A DNA stretch of 64,000 nucleotides, from positions 1 through 64,000 of the forward strand of contig JAGUWD010000005.1 in NCBI GenBank assembly GCA_020062545.1. Direction: 5' to 3'. The translations under genes and the position numbers were made by a program. The notes beneath the pieces were generated by a model. That model was not told where the DNA came from. It made no database searches and worked only from the letters and a program-made list of their open reading frames with translations. The stretch comes from Thermodesulfovibrionales bacterium. GTDB taxonomy: Bacteria > Nitrospirota > Thermodesulfovibrionia > Thermodesulfovibrionales > Dissulfurispiraceae. Of the stretch, positions 22,277-30,413 are shown piece by piece. Each line of letters starts with the position of its first letter. Position 1 is the stretch's first letter.

Positions 22277-22402
22277 GGAAGGACAAGGCATTTCCGCTTC
22301 ATTCTCGAATGGCATCCAGCCATTCTCCGAAGCAAAGGCAGCCCGCTTGAGCATCCATGCCACGCTTGGGCTGCCCAAGTCGCTTCAATGCCTTACCCTT
22401 CC
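22277..22402. ncRNA. Strongly structured 126-nt intergenic element (three-way junction)
   Basis: The outer stem joins 22277-22292 (GGAAGGACAAGGCATT) to 22387-22402 (AATGCCTTACCCTTCC): 14 of 16 pairs. Inside are two hairpins: GAATGGC/GCCATTC (22307-22313/22319-22325), extended by GCTTC/GAAGC (22296-22300/22329-22333); and GGCAGCCC/GGGCTGCC (22337-22344/22368-22375). No known riboswitch consensus is recognised, and strand cannot be decided from the near-symmetric dyads. It could be a dispersed palindromic repeat, a small RNA or a leader element. It ends 18 bp before the flavoprotein ATG. Confidence 0.5.
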
Positions 22403-22420
22403 TGCAATACCTAAGAGTTT

Positions 22421-23809
22421 ATGAAATATGATGTCATTATAGTCGGTGCAGGTCCTGCTGGAATATTCTCTGCTCTGGAGCTTTTGGAGAAAGCACCAGA
22501 GCTAAAGATTCTAATTGTCGAGAAGGGAAAAGACATCGACAAAAGGCAATGCCCTATGGATACACAGGGCGTGCCGTGCATGTCATGCCCTGAATGTGAT
22601 CTCGTGAGCGGCTGGGGCGGTGCCGGTGCATTCAGTGATGGAAAGCTCAATCTCTCTCCGGAAATAGGTGGATTCCTTTCGAGATATGTTGATATGGCAA
22701 CCCTTCAGTCGTTGATAGATTATGTGGATGGCATATATGTAAAACATGGCGCTCCTGATAGGCTTTACGGAGGCGATGAAAAAGAGATTTCAAGGATAAA
22801 GGACATTGCTGCAAAGAATGACCTCACATTTGTTCCTTCAAAGATTAGACATATAGGCACGGACAGGTGCAGGGATGTGCTGAAAAGGATGAGGGAGGCT
22901 GTCAATGGAAAGGTTTCAGCAGTATTTGAGACAGATGTACAGCATATACTTGTGGAAAAGAAGAAGGCTGTGGGAATAAAACTGAAAGACGGACAGGAAA
23001 TATTCTCGGATTATGTTATCCTTGCGCCGGGGAGGGCATCGTCCAGGTGGCTTGAAACAGAGTCCAGAAGACTCAAGCTTACATTGCTTAAAAACCCTGT
23101 GGACATTGGAGTGAGGGTGGAGGTGCCTGCTCCTGTTCTTGAACCGCTTACAAGTATTACTTACGAGCCAAAGCTGATATTTTATTCAAAGAAGTTTGAT
23201 GACAAGGTAAGGACATTCTGCGTTAATCCATATGGAGAGGTAGTGAAGGAGCATATAAAGGACATATGGACTGTGAACGGCCACAGTTATGCAGAGAGGA
23301 GAACAAACAATACCAATTTTGCAATCCTCGTAAGCACTTTTTTTACAGAGCCATTTGATGAGCCCATATCATACGGCACATATATAGCAAGGCTTGCCAA
23401 TTTCCTCGGAGGAGGCGTTATTGTCCAGAGGCTTGGTGATCTCATAAAGGGAAGGCGTTCAACGCATGAGAGGATATCAAAAGGGATAGTAGAGCCTACA
23501 TTAAAGGATGCAACTCCGGGAGATCTGAGTTTTGTTCTTCCATACCGTTATCTTTCAGACATCATGGAGATGCTTGAGGCTTTGGACAAAGTTGCTCCGG
23601 GCATTAATTCAAGGCATACGCTTCTTTACGGCGTGGAGGTGAAGTTTTATTCGATGCAGATCAAGCTTACTGATGGTCTTGAAACAGAGATAAAAAATCT
23701 CTTTGCTATTGGTGATGGTGCCGGTGTGAGCAGGGGACTCATTCAGGCATCGGCTTCAGGAGTAATAGCAGCAAGGGACATTATTTTAAAGAGGCATGGA
23801 CGACTATAA
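22421..23809 (+). CDS. FAD-dependent oxidoreductase (uncharacterised dehydrogenase family)
   Basis: 462 aa. N-terminal FAD-binding dinucleotide motif [20 protein letters not shown], then a Cys cluster ([18 protein letters not shown]) directly before [16 protein letters not shown], and a C-terminal FAD motif [25 protein letters not shown]. This is the widespread 'FAD-dependent dehydrogenase' group (COG2509-like), of unknown substrate. The downstream pcm gene overlaps by 14 bp, suggesting coupled expression. Confidence 0.88.
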   Translation: MKYDVIIVGAGPAGIFSALELLEKAPELKILIVEKGKDIDKRQCPMDTQGVPCMSCPECDLVSGWGGAGAFSDGKLNLSPEIGGFLSRYVDMATLQSLIDYVDGIYVKHGAPDRLYGGDEKEISRIKDIAAKNDLTFVPSKIRHIGTDRCRDVLKRMREAVNGKVSAVFETDVQHILVEKKKAVGIKLKDGQEIFSDYVILAPGRASSRWLETESRRLKLTLLKNPVDIGVRVEVPAPVLEPLTSITYEPKLIFYSKKFDDKVRTFCVNPYGEVVKEHIKDIWTVNGHSYAERRTNNTNFAILVSTFFTEPFDEPISYGTYIARLANFLGGGVIVQRLGDLIKGRRSTHERISKGIVEPTLKDATPGDLSFVLPYRYLSDIMEMLEALDKVAPGINSRHTLLYGVEVKFYSMQIKLTDGLETEIKNLFAIGDGAGVSRGLIQASASGVIAARDIILKRHGRL

Positions 23810-24440
23810 GCGACTCAGGGATATGATGGTTGATTATCAATTAATCCCGAGGGGGATAAAGGACGAGCGCGTTCTTGCTGCAATGAGGAAGGTTCCACGC
23901 CATTTATTCGTGCCCGATTTTATAAGGCACAGCGCATATGACGATATGGCGCTTCCAATTGGCGATGACCAGACAATATCCCAGCCATATATGGTTGCAG
24001 TGATGACAGAGTTGCTGGAACTGAGGGGAGATGAAAAGGTGCTGGAGATCGGGACAGGCTCTGGCTATCAGGCAGCAGTATTGGCGGAATTGGCAAGAGA
24101 GGTTTATACAGTAGAAAGGATTTCCACTCTTGCAGATGGAGCAAGAAGGAGACTGACAGAGCTCGGATACGAAAATGTTTATGTAATAGTTAGCGACGGT
24201 ACAAAGGGTCTGGAGGATAAGGCACCTTTTGACAGGATTATAGTTACTGCTGCTGCTCCAAAAATCCCCGAACCTCTGATAAATCAACTGAAGGATGGCG
24301 GGATTATCGTAGCGCCTGTTGGAGAGAGGTTTTCTCAGATATTGATAAAGGGTAAAAAAGAAAAGGGCATACTCATCGAAGAGTACCATACTCCATGCGT
24401 CTTTGTTCCGCTTGTGGGAGAATATGGATGGAAGGGATGA
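23796..24440 (+). CDS. pcm: Protein-L-isoaspartate O-methyltransferase
   Basis: 214 aa. Repairs isoaspartyl residues in aged proteins using SAM. Seen: [42 protein letters not shown] (substrate/active-site region), SAM motif [26 protein letters not shown], and [27 protein letters not shown]. Normal length. Confidence 0.96.
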   Translation: MDDYKRLRDMMVDYQLIPRGIKDERVLAAMRKVPRHLFVPDFIRHSAYDDMALPIGDDQTISQPYMVAVMTELLELRGDEKVLEIGTGSGYQAAVLAELAREVYTVERISTLADGARRRLTELGYENVYVIVSDGTKGLEDKAPFDRIIVTAAAPKIPEPLINQLKDGGIIVAPVGERFSQILIKGKKEKGILIEEYHTPCVFVPLVGEYGWKG

Positions 24441-24473
24441 GGAGAGTTATCTGGTTTCTTAATAAAAAAGTTC

Positions 24474-24502
24474 TTGACCTTTTGTTTTTAAAGCAATAAA
24501 AT
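24474..24502 (+). promoter_or_regulatory. Sigma70-type promoter of the arsR-like gene
   Basis: TTGACC (24474-24479), 17-bp spacer, TAAAAT (24497-24502). The start codon at 24511 lies only 8 nt after the -10 box, implying a leaderless or nearly leaderless mRNA. Confidence 0.65.
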
Positions 24503-24510
24503 GTTTATGT

Positions 24511-24843
24511 ATGAGAAGAGAAAAATCAATATATGAGCTGCAAGCAGAAATCTGTAAGATACTCTCCAGCCCCAAGAGAATAGAGATAATCAGCGCATTG
24601 AAGGATGGGGAAAAGACTGTTACGGAGCTTGTGGATATTCTGGGAACCCCGAAGGCCAATGTATCCCAGCATCTTGCTGTAATGAGGCTCAAGGGCATCC
24701 TGAAGAGCAGAAGGAATGGTGTGAATATCTATTACAGCATAGCCAACCCTAAAGTAGTTCAGGCATGCTCCCTCATGAGGGAAGTGCTCAATGAACTGTT
24801 GATGGAGAGAAGCAGGATGGCTGAACTGGTAAGAAAGGGCTAA
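24511..24843 (+). CDS. ArsR-family winged-helix regulator
   Basis: 110 aa. YELQAEICKILSSPKRIEIISALKDGEKTVTELVDIL, recognition helix GTPKANVSQHLAVMRLKGI, wing KSRRNGVNIYYSIAN. No CxC metal site in helix 3; C13 and a Cys near residue 86 are the only thiols, so it could be a redox/sulfide (BigR-like) or non-metal sensor. It lies directly upstream of rnfCDGEAB in the same direction and might control it. Inferred from position only. Confidence 0.85.
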   Translation: MRREKSIYELQAEICKILSSPKRIEIISALKDGEKTVTELVDILGTPKANVSQHLAVMRLKGILKSRRNGVNIYYSIANPKVVQACSLMREVLNELLMERSRMAELVRKG

Positions 24844-24897
24844 TCAATCCCGCCTTAATTCCTCCTTAAAAAAACTTATTTGGTCTAAATTTCAGGC

Positions 24898-24926
24898 TTG
24901 ACATATTTTATTATCTCGTGTTATTA
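24898..24926 (+). promoter_or_regulatory. rnfC: Promoter of the rnf operon
   Basis: TTGACA (24898-24903), 17-bp spacer, TTATTA (24921-24926), about 80 bp before rnfC. Between promoter and start lie an inverted pair CGTTAT/ATAACG (24954-24959 and 24984-24989) and a T-run; they may be a regulator site. Confidence 0.6.
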
Positions 24927-25008
24927 CTTATAGGCTTTTTTTTAGCCCCAAAACGTTATAGGATTCAGCATTGTACTGTAACGCATAACGCAAATGGAGG
25001 AACCTTCA

Positions 25009-26316
25009 ATGGCCATTGCAACATTTAAAGGAGGAATTCATCCGCCTGACAAGAAGGAGCTTTCCAAAGGCAAGAATATCTCCCCGACAAAGCCACCCAA
25101 GAGAGTTGTTATCCCGCTTGTTCAGCATATAGGCGCACCGTGTAAATTGGCTGTCGGTGTTGGACAGGAGGTCAAGAAGGGTGAGGTTATCGGTACTCCA
25201 GAGGGATTTGTTTCTGCACCTGTTCATTCATCTGTTTCCGGGAAAGTGATTGCCATTGGAGATTTTCCCCTTGCCACCGGCAGGATGGTTACATCTGTTG
25301 TAATCGAAAACGACGGCAAGGAGGAGTGGACATCATTAAAGGACAATCCCGATTATATGAAGCTCTCCCCTGACGAATTAAAGGGGAAAGTAAAGGATGC
25401 AGGAATAGTAGGAATGGGAGGGGCAGCATTTCCTGCCCATGTCAAACTGTCGCCTCCAAAGGAAAAGCCTGTGGATGTGGTTATACTCAATGGCGCAGAG
25501 TGCGAGCCTTATCTTACAGCCGACTACAGACTCATGCTTGAAAGACCTCAGGATGTCGTGGAGGGTTTAAAGATATTAATGAGAATCCTCGGAGTTAAAA
25601 AAGGATTCATAGGGATTGAAAATAACAAGCCTGATGCTGTTGAGGCCGTAAAAAAGGCTGCATCGGGAGAGCCGGGTATCCAGGTGTATGCCCTTGAAGT
25701 GAAATATCCGCAGGGTGCAGAGAAGATGCTTATAAAGGCAATTGCCGGCAGAGAAGTACCGCCGAGAGGCCTTCCCATGGATGTTGGTGTTGTTGTGCAG
25801 AATATCGGTACGGCAGTGGCGATTTATGAAGCAGCAAGGTATGGCAAGCCCCTTATCGAGAGGGTTGTTACCGTAACCGGAGAGGGAATAAAAGAGCCGA
25901 AAAATCTTATGGTGAAAATCGGCACGATTGTGTCGGATTTAATAGAGGAATGCGGAGGATTCAAGTCAGAGACAGCAAAGGTCATATCAGGAGGCCCGAT
26001 GATGGGCTTTGCAATGTATTCATTGGATGTACCCGTAACCAAAGGTACATCAGGGGTCCTTGTCCTTCCCGAAGAGGATGTTGTCCATGCCGAAGGTTTT
26101 GGTCCGTGCATAAGATGCGGAAGGTGCATCGATATATGCCCCATGGGATTAATGCCATCAATGCTCAGTGTGCTTTCTGAAAAGGGCTTTTACGAAGAGA
26201 CAAAGGACTACAATCTCTTTGACTGTTTTGAATGCGGCTCATGCACCTATGTGTGCCCGTCGAAAAGGCCAATAGTACAATTTATAAGACTTGCCAAATC
26301 ATTGGTTAAACCTTAA
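25009..26316 (+). CDS. rnfC: Rnf complex subunit RnfC
   Basis: 435 aa from the ATG at 25009 (GGAGG 8 nt before). Peripheral NADH/FMN- and Fe-S-binding subunit of the ferredoxin:NAD+ oxidoreductase that couples electron flow to ion transport. Seen: the barrel-sandwich N-terminus (FKGGIHPPDKKELSKGK), FMN/NADH region GMGGAAFPAHVKLSPPKEKPVDVVILNGAECEPYLTADYRLM, and two [4Fe-4S] motifs CIRCGRCIDICPMGLMP and CFECGSCTYVCPSKRPI. Lacks the long Ala-rich C-terminal tail of enterobacterial RsxC. Confidence 0.96.
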   Translation: MAIATFKGGIHPPDKKELSKGKNISPTKPPKRVVIPLVQHIGAPCKLAVGVGQEVKKGEVIGTPEGFVSAPVHSSVSGKVIAIGDFPLATGRMVTSVVIENDGKEEWTSLKDNPDYMKLSPDELKGKVKDAGIVGMGGAAFPAHVKLSPPKEKPVDVVILNGAECEPYLTADYRLMLERPQDVVEGLKILMRILGVKKGFIGIENNKPDAVEAVKKAASGEPGIQVYALEVKYPQGAEKMLIKAIAGREVPPRGLPMDVGVVVQNIGTAVAIYEAARYGKPLIERVVTVTGEGIKEPKNLMVKIGTIVSDLIEECGGFKSETAKVISGGPMMGFAMYSLDVPVTKGTSGVLVLPEEDVVHAEGFGPCIRCGRCIDICPMGLMPSMLSVLSEKGFYEETKDYNLFDCFECGSCTYVCPSKRPIVQFIRLAKSLVKP

Positions 26317-26328
26317 TTGGAGGTTAAA

Positions 26329-27348
26329 TTGGCAGAAGCAAAAAAGGAACATCAATTAATAGTATCTGTAAGTCCCCACATAAAGAGTGAAGAGACCACA
26401 AGCAGGATTATGTGGAGCGTGAATGCCTCGCTCCTTCCTGCAATCGTAATGGGAGCTTATTTTTTTGGTCCGAGGGCGGTTATCACTGTAGCCATTTCAA
26501 TAATAGCTGCTGTGCTTTCCGAGTATATATTCCAGAAGGCTCTCAAAAGAAAGGTTACTGTAACAGACGGGAGCGTATTCCTTACGGGATTGCTTTTGGG
26601 AATGAATCTGCCGCCATCTGTTCCTTTTTACATCCCTATAATAGGCTCTTTTGTGGCCGTAGTCATCACAAAGCAGTTGTTCGGGGGACTGGGTTTTAAT
26701 GTTTTTAATCCAGCATTAATAGGAAGGGCATTTCTCCTTATATCGTTTCCGAGGCTTATGACGATATGGAAGGAACCCTCTGCAGCATTTTTACATCTCG
26801 ATGCAAAAACTACAGCTACACCCCTCGGCATACTGAAAGAAGAGGGAGTAGCAAAGCTGATGGAGGTCTTCGGAGACAAGATTAACCTCTATACACAGCT
26901 TTTTGTGGGACACAGGGCAGGATCCATTGGAGAGACATCTGCAATAGCCCTTTTAATAGGTGCTGTGTTTCTCTTATACAGAGGATATATTTCCTGGCAT
27001 ATACCCGTTTCATTTCTCGGTACTGCCGCCATAATTGCATGGATATTTGGTGGAAAAGGTGCATTGTTCGCTGGAGACCCCATTGTCCATCTTTTGAGTG
27101 GTGGTATGCTCCTCGGTGCATTCTTCATGGCAACGGATTATGTGACATGTCCATCGGTTAAAAAAGGGCAGATACTTTTCGGAATAGGATGCGGATTTCT
27201 CACCATGCTTATAAGATTGAAGGGAGGCTATCCCGAAGGCGTCATGTTTGCAATACTTATAATGAACTGCTTTTCGCCCCTCATTGACCGCGGCTTTAAG
27301 ACAAAGGTCTTCGGAGCAATTAAACGGACAAAGGAGATCAAGAAATGA
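26329..27348 (+). CDS. rnfD: Rnf complex subunit RnfD
   Basis: 339 aa from a TTG at 26329, 5 nt after GGAGG (26319-26323); an in-frame TTG at 26317 would overlap that site. Integral membrane flavin-bearing subunit. Seen: VSPHIKSEETTSRIMW N-terminus, multiple helices, and the covalent FMN region (DAKTTATPLGIL, flavin on the Thr), FNPALIGRAFLLISFP, and DYVTCPSVKKGQILFGIGCGFLTMLIRLKGGYPEGVMFAILIMN. Overlaps rnfG by 4 bp. Confidence 0.96.
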   Translation: MAEAKKEHQLIVSVSPHIKSEETTSRIMWSVNASLLPAIVMGAYFFGPRAVITVAISIIAAVLSEYIFQKALKRKVTVTDGSVFLTGLLLGMNLPPSVPFYIPIIGSFVAVVITKQLFGGLGFNVFNPALIGRAFLLISFPRLMTIWKEPSAAFLHLDAKTTATPLGILKEEGVAKLMEVFGDKINLYTQLFVGHRAGSIGETSAIALLIGAVFLLYRGYISWHIPVSFLGTAAIIAWIFGGKGALFAGDPIVHLLSGGMLLGAFFMATDYVTCPSVKKGQILFGIGCGFLTMLIRLKGGYPEGVMFAILIMNCFSPLIDRGFKTKVFGAIKRTKEIKK

Positions 27349-27938
27349 CAGGCAAGGACATTATAAAGATAACCCTGAATCTCGTTATCGTATATCTCAT
27401 CGGGGGGGCAATTCTTGCAGCAGTTTATGCAAAGACCTCGCCCATAATGTTTAAAAACAATGAAGAGGCAAAGAAACAGGCGCTCAAGGCCCTTATGCCC
27501 GATGCGGACGATATAAAAAAGATGGGTGATTGGACAATACACGAAAAGCATGCGGAATATTTTGTAGCCAAAAAGGGAAATGACATTATCGGCTATGTTG
27601 TTCAGTCCTTTGGAAAGGGTTATTCGAGTTACATCGATACCCTTATTGCTGTGGACAAGGATTTTAAAGTACAGAAGATAAACGTCCTTCATCATGCGGA
27701 AACCCCCGGACTGGGAGACGAGATAGAGACGGAGTCCTTTAAAGGACAGTTTAAAGACAAGGATTTTGGACATTTAAAGGTCGTGAAAACAGAAACAACA
27801 GAATATATTCAGGCGATATCCGGAGCAACCATTTCGAGCAGGGCGGTTACAGAGGATGCTGTAAAGAATGGTGTGGACTTCCTCATGAAGACCATAAAGG
27901 GAGGTGCAGCAAATGGCAGCGCAGACAGGAAAGGTTAA
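27345..27938 (+). CDS. rnfG: Rnf complex subunit RnfG (FMN-binding)
   Basis: 197 aa. One N-terminal membrane helix (ITLNLVIVYLIGGAILAAVYA) and a periplasmic FMN-binding domain. The covalent flavinylation site is SGATISS with T162. Also GYSSYIDTLIAVDKDFKVQKINVLHHAETPGLGDEI. ATGA overlap with rnfD; its end overlaps rnfE by 26 bp. Confidence 0.96.
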   Translation: MTGKDIIKITLNLVIVYLIGGAILAAVYAKTSPIMFKNNEEAKKQALKALMPDADDIKKMGDWTIHEKHAEYFVAKKGNDIIGYVVQSFGKGYSSYIDTLIAVDKDFKVQKINVLHHAETPGLGDEIETESFKGQFKDKDFGHLKVVKTETTEYIQAISGATISSRAVTEDAVKNGVDFLMKTIKGGAANGSADRKG

Positions 27939-28545
27939 TTACATTGAGCTTATAACAAATGGAATCATAAAAGAAAACACCATATTCAAACTTGCATTGA
28001 GCCTCTGCCCCTCTATTGCAGTGACGAACAACCTGAAGAATGGCGTGTTGATGGGAGTGGCTGTTTTATTTGTTCAGGTCATGGTTAATATAACAATTTC
28101 GTTGATGAGGAAAATAATACATCCGAGGATAAGACTTCCGATCTTCATGCTCGTTATATCGGGCTGGGTTACGATCACTGATATGAGCATGGCAGCAGCA
28201 GTTCCGGATGTATATAAGCAGATGGGGCTTTACATTCAGCTTATCGTCGCTTTTGCATCCATTCTCGCAAGGGCAGAGATGTTTGCAAGCAAGAACAGGA
28301 TTGCACCATCCATGGCAGACGGCATAGGAATGGGAATCGGATTTTTGTTTGCACTTACAGTCATAAGTTTCTTCAGGGAGTTGATAGGCAAGGGCTCGGT
28401 ATGGGGTATGCCCATAGTGCATACTAAACCCCTCTTGATAATGATTTTGCCGGCAGGCGGTTTTTTTGCAGTGGGAATACTGATGGCCTTTTTCAACTGG
28501 ATAGACGTAAAGTTCTTTAAAAAGGGCGCATCAGCGCACCACTGA
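27913..28545 (+). CDS. rnfE: Rnf complex subunit RnfE
   Basis: 210 aa from the ATG at 27913 (GGGAGGTG 8 nt before). Integral membrane subunit with about six helices: NPXF-like start ENTIFKLALSLCPSIAVTNNLKNGVLMG, MLVISGWVTITDMSMAAAVPDVYKQMGLYIQLIV, RAEMFASKNRIAPSMADGIGMGIGFLFALTVISFFRELIGKG. Conserved membrane Cys that, with RnfA, holds an intramembrane [2Fe-2S] cluster in the family. Confidence 0.96.
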   Translation: MAAQTGKVNYIELITNGIIKENTIFKLALSLCPSIAVTNNLKNGVLMGVAVLFVQVMVNITISLMRKIIHPRIRLPIFMLVISGWVTITDMSMAAAVPDVYKQMGLYIQLIVAFASILARAEMFASKNRIAPSMADGIGMGIGFLFALTVISFFRELIGKGSVWGMPIVHTKPLLIMILPAGGFFAVGILMAFFNWIDVKFFKKGASAHH

Positions 28546-28560
28546 GAGAGGAGGAGATAA

Positions 28561-29154
28561 ATGAGCAGCGAATTCACAAAACTTTTTGAGTTGATTGTAT
28601 CGGCATCGCTGATAAATAACTTTGTCTTCACGAGATTCCTCGGTCTCTGCATATTCTTTGGCGTTTCCAAAAAGATGGAGACCGCTGTAGGCATGAGCAT
28701 TACCTTTACAGCGGTTATGATGATAAGCGCATCATTAAGCTGGCTCATCTTCAATTATGTGATGGTTCCTTTGGATATCACATTTTTAAAGATTATCGTT
28801 TTCATCGGAATCGTTGCAGGACTGGTGCAGGCATCCGATACCATCATGAGAAAGGTTGCACCGGGGCTTTACTATAAGCTCGGCATCTACCTTGCACTTA
28901 TTTCGACAAACTGTATCATCCTTGCAGTTCCTTTGATTAATGCAGGAGAGAAATACAGCTTTATACAGAGTCTTGCCTTCGGTCTCGGTTCTGGTCTCGG
29001 CTTTGCCCTTGCATTGATAATAATGGCGAGCATTAGAGAGAAACTGGAGCTTGCAGAAGTCCCTGCACCTTTTAAGGGTCTGCCGATGGCATTTGTTGTT
29101 ACAGGCCTGATTGCCCTTGCATTCACGGGTTTTTCAGGATTGATTACGCTTTGA
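28561..29154 (+). CDS. rnfA: Rnf complex subunit RnfA
   Basis: 197 aa after GAGAGGAGGAG. Six-helix membrane subunit, inverted-topology partner of RnfE: NNFVFTRFLGLCIFFGVSKKMETAVGMSI, VIFIGIVAGLVQASDTIM-like central segment, YLALISTNCIILAVPLINAGE with the conserved Cys, and SIREKLELAEVPAPFKGLPMAFVVTGLIALAFTGFSGL. Confidence 0.97.
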   Translation: MSSEFTKLFELIVSASLINNFVFTRFLGLCIFFGVSKKMETAVGMSITFTAVMMISASLSWLIFNYVMVPLDITFLKIIVFIGIVAGLVQASDTIMRKVAPGLYYKLGIYLALISTNCIILAVPLINAGEKYSFIQSLAFGLGSGLGFALALIIMASIREKLELAEVPAPFKGLPMAFVVTGLIALAFTGFSGLITL

Positions 29155-29199
29155 CATAAAAAAGTAAGCTACGACTATAAGGAAGGAGCAACGATAACA

Positions 29200-30360
29200 A
29201 TGATCGATACTTCGGCAATAAAAAAAGCAACTTTGTTTGCTGTAGTGATACTATTGCTCTGTTCTTCTGCCCTTTATGCAGGTGTCGGCGGAGGGGTCGA
29301 GGCAAAAGAGCATGTTGAACTGATGCCTCTTATGAAATTTACATTGATTTTTCTTGCAGGCATAGGAGCAATATTCGGTCTCGGTCTTGCATTTGCTGCA
29401 AAGAGATTTTCTGTTAAGATCGATCCGAGAGTGGAGCAGGTAAAAGAAGTTCTTGCACATGCGCATTGTGGTGCATGCGGCTATGCAGGATGCGAACAGT
29501 ACGCAGAGGCTGTTGTTAATAATCCCGATGTGTCGCCAAATCTCTGCATACCAGCAGGAGCAAAGGGCGCTGAGGCTGTTGCGTTGATTACCGGCAAAAA
29601 GGCTGAGGCGAGAGAGCCCATATTCGCAAGGATAATGTGTCAGGGAGGCTGGAGCAAGTCGATAAAGAGATTCAAATATGAAGGAGTCGAAGACTGCAGG
29701 GCAGCGGTTCTGGCAGGAGGAGGCGACAAGTCGTGTATATACGGTTGCCTTGGCTATGGAACATGCGCAAGGGTCTGTCCATTTGGAGCAATAACTATGA
29801 ATGATGACCATCTCCCTGTGGTTGATATAACAAAATGCACTGGATGCAGAAAGTGCGAGGCAGCATGCCCCAAGAAGGTTATAGAGGTGCTGCCTGCTTC
29901 AAAGGCTGTCCTTGTTGCCTGCCATTCAAAGGATAAAGGGATAGATGTAAGAAAGCACTGTCAGGTTGGATGCATCGCATGTGGCAAGTGTGTGAAGGTC
30001 TGTCCATTTGATGCACCTTCCATTTCCAACAACCTTTCACGGATTGATATTAACAAATGCAGGGTGTGCAGCTTATGTGTTGGGGCATGTCCCACAAACG
30101 CCATTGTGGATTTTATACCACAGAGGCCAAAGGCATTCATTACTGATAAATGCATAGGGTGCCAGATATGCATGAAGGTATGCCCTGTAAATGCAGCGAG
30201 CGGAGAGCCAAAGAAAATGCATTCCATAGACTCCAATAAATGCATTGGCTGCGGGATATGTACTGCAAAGTGTCCTGTGCAGGCAATTGACGGCACTTTT
30301 AATGCAGCAGAGGTCTTTGCAGCCGCTGCAGCAAAGAAAAAAAAGGCAGAGGCAGCCTGA
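29200..30360 (+). CDS. rnfB: Rnf complex subunit RnfB, polyferredoxin form
   Basis: 386 aa. N-terminal signal-like helix and membrane anchor (MKFTLIFLAGIGAIFGLGLAFA), a Fes [4Fe-4S] domain (HCGACGYAGCEQYAEAVV...NLC), then six further ferredoxin-type Cys motifs: CLGYGTCARVCPFGAI, CTGCRKCEAACPKKVI, CIACGKCVKVCPFDAP, CRVCSLCVGACPTNAI, CIGCQICMKVCPVNAA and CIGCGICTAKCPVQAI. E. coli RsxB has far fewer. Entry point for low-potential ferredoxin electrons. Ala/Lys tail. Last gene of the operon. Confidence 0.95.
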   Translation: MIDTSAIKKATLFAVVILLLCSSALYAGVGGGVEAKEHVELMPLMKFTLIFLAGIGAIFGLGLAFAAKRFSVKIDPRVEQVKEVLAHAHCGACGYAGCEQYAEAVVNNPDVSPNLCIPAGAKGAEAVALITGKKAEAREPIFARIMCQGGWSKSIKRFKYEGVEDCRAAVLAGGGDKSCIYGCLGYGTCARVCPFGAITMNDDHLPVVDITKCTGCRKCEAACPKKVIEVLPASKAVLVACHSKDKGIDVRKHCQVGCIACGKCVKVCPFDAPSISNNLSRIDINKCRVCSLCVGACPTNAIVDFIPQRPKAFITDKCIGCQICMKVCPVNAASGEPKKMHSIDSNKCIGCGICTAKCPVQAIDGTFNAAEVFAAAAAKKKKAEAA

Positions 30361-30375
30361 AAGTAAAGAAAATCC

Positions 30376-30404
30376 TTGACATTTTGGGCGAGATAGGTTA
30401 CAAA
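30376..30404 (+). promoter_or_regulatory. Promoter of the mltD-like gene
   Basis: TTGACA (30376-30381), 17-bp spacer, TACAAA (30399-30404); ATG at 30414 lies 9 nt after the -10 box, with no ribosome site. Confidence 0.5.
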
Positions 30405-30413
30405 TATACCTGT

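Noticed and set aside
22277-22402. tRNA or known riboswitch in the structured intergenic element
   Set aside because: No T-loop (GGTTCRANYCC) or acceptor/anticodon arrangement and no familiar aptamer core; only nested dyads.
24844-25008. Riboswitch before rnfC
   Set aside because: Only a promoter, a T-run and a small dyad are visible; no multi-helix conserved core was found.
27228-27773. 181-codon minus-strand frame opposite rnfD/rnfG
   Set aside because: No motif or ribosome site; rnf genes are unequivocal on the plus strand.
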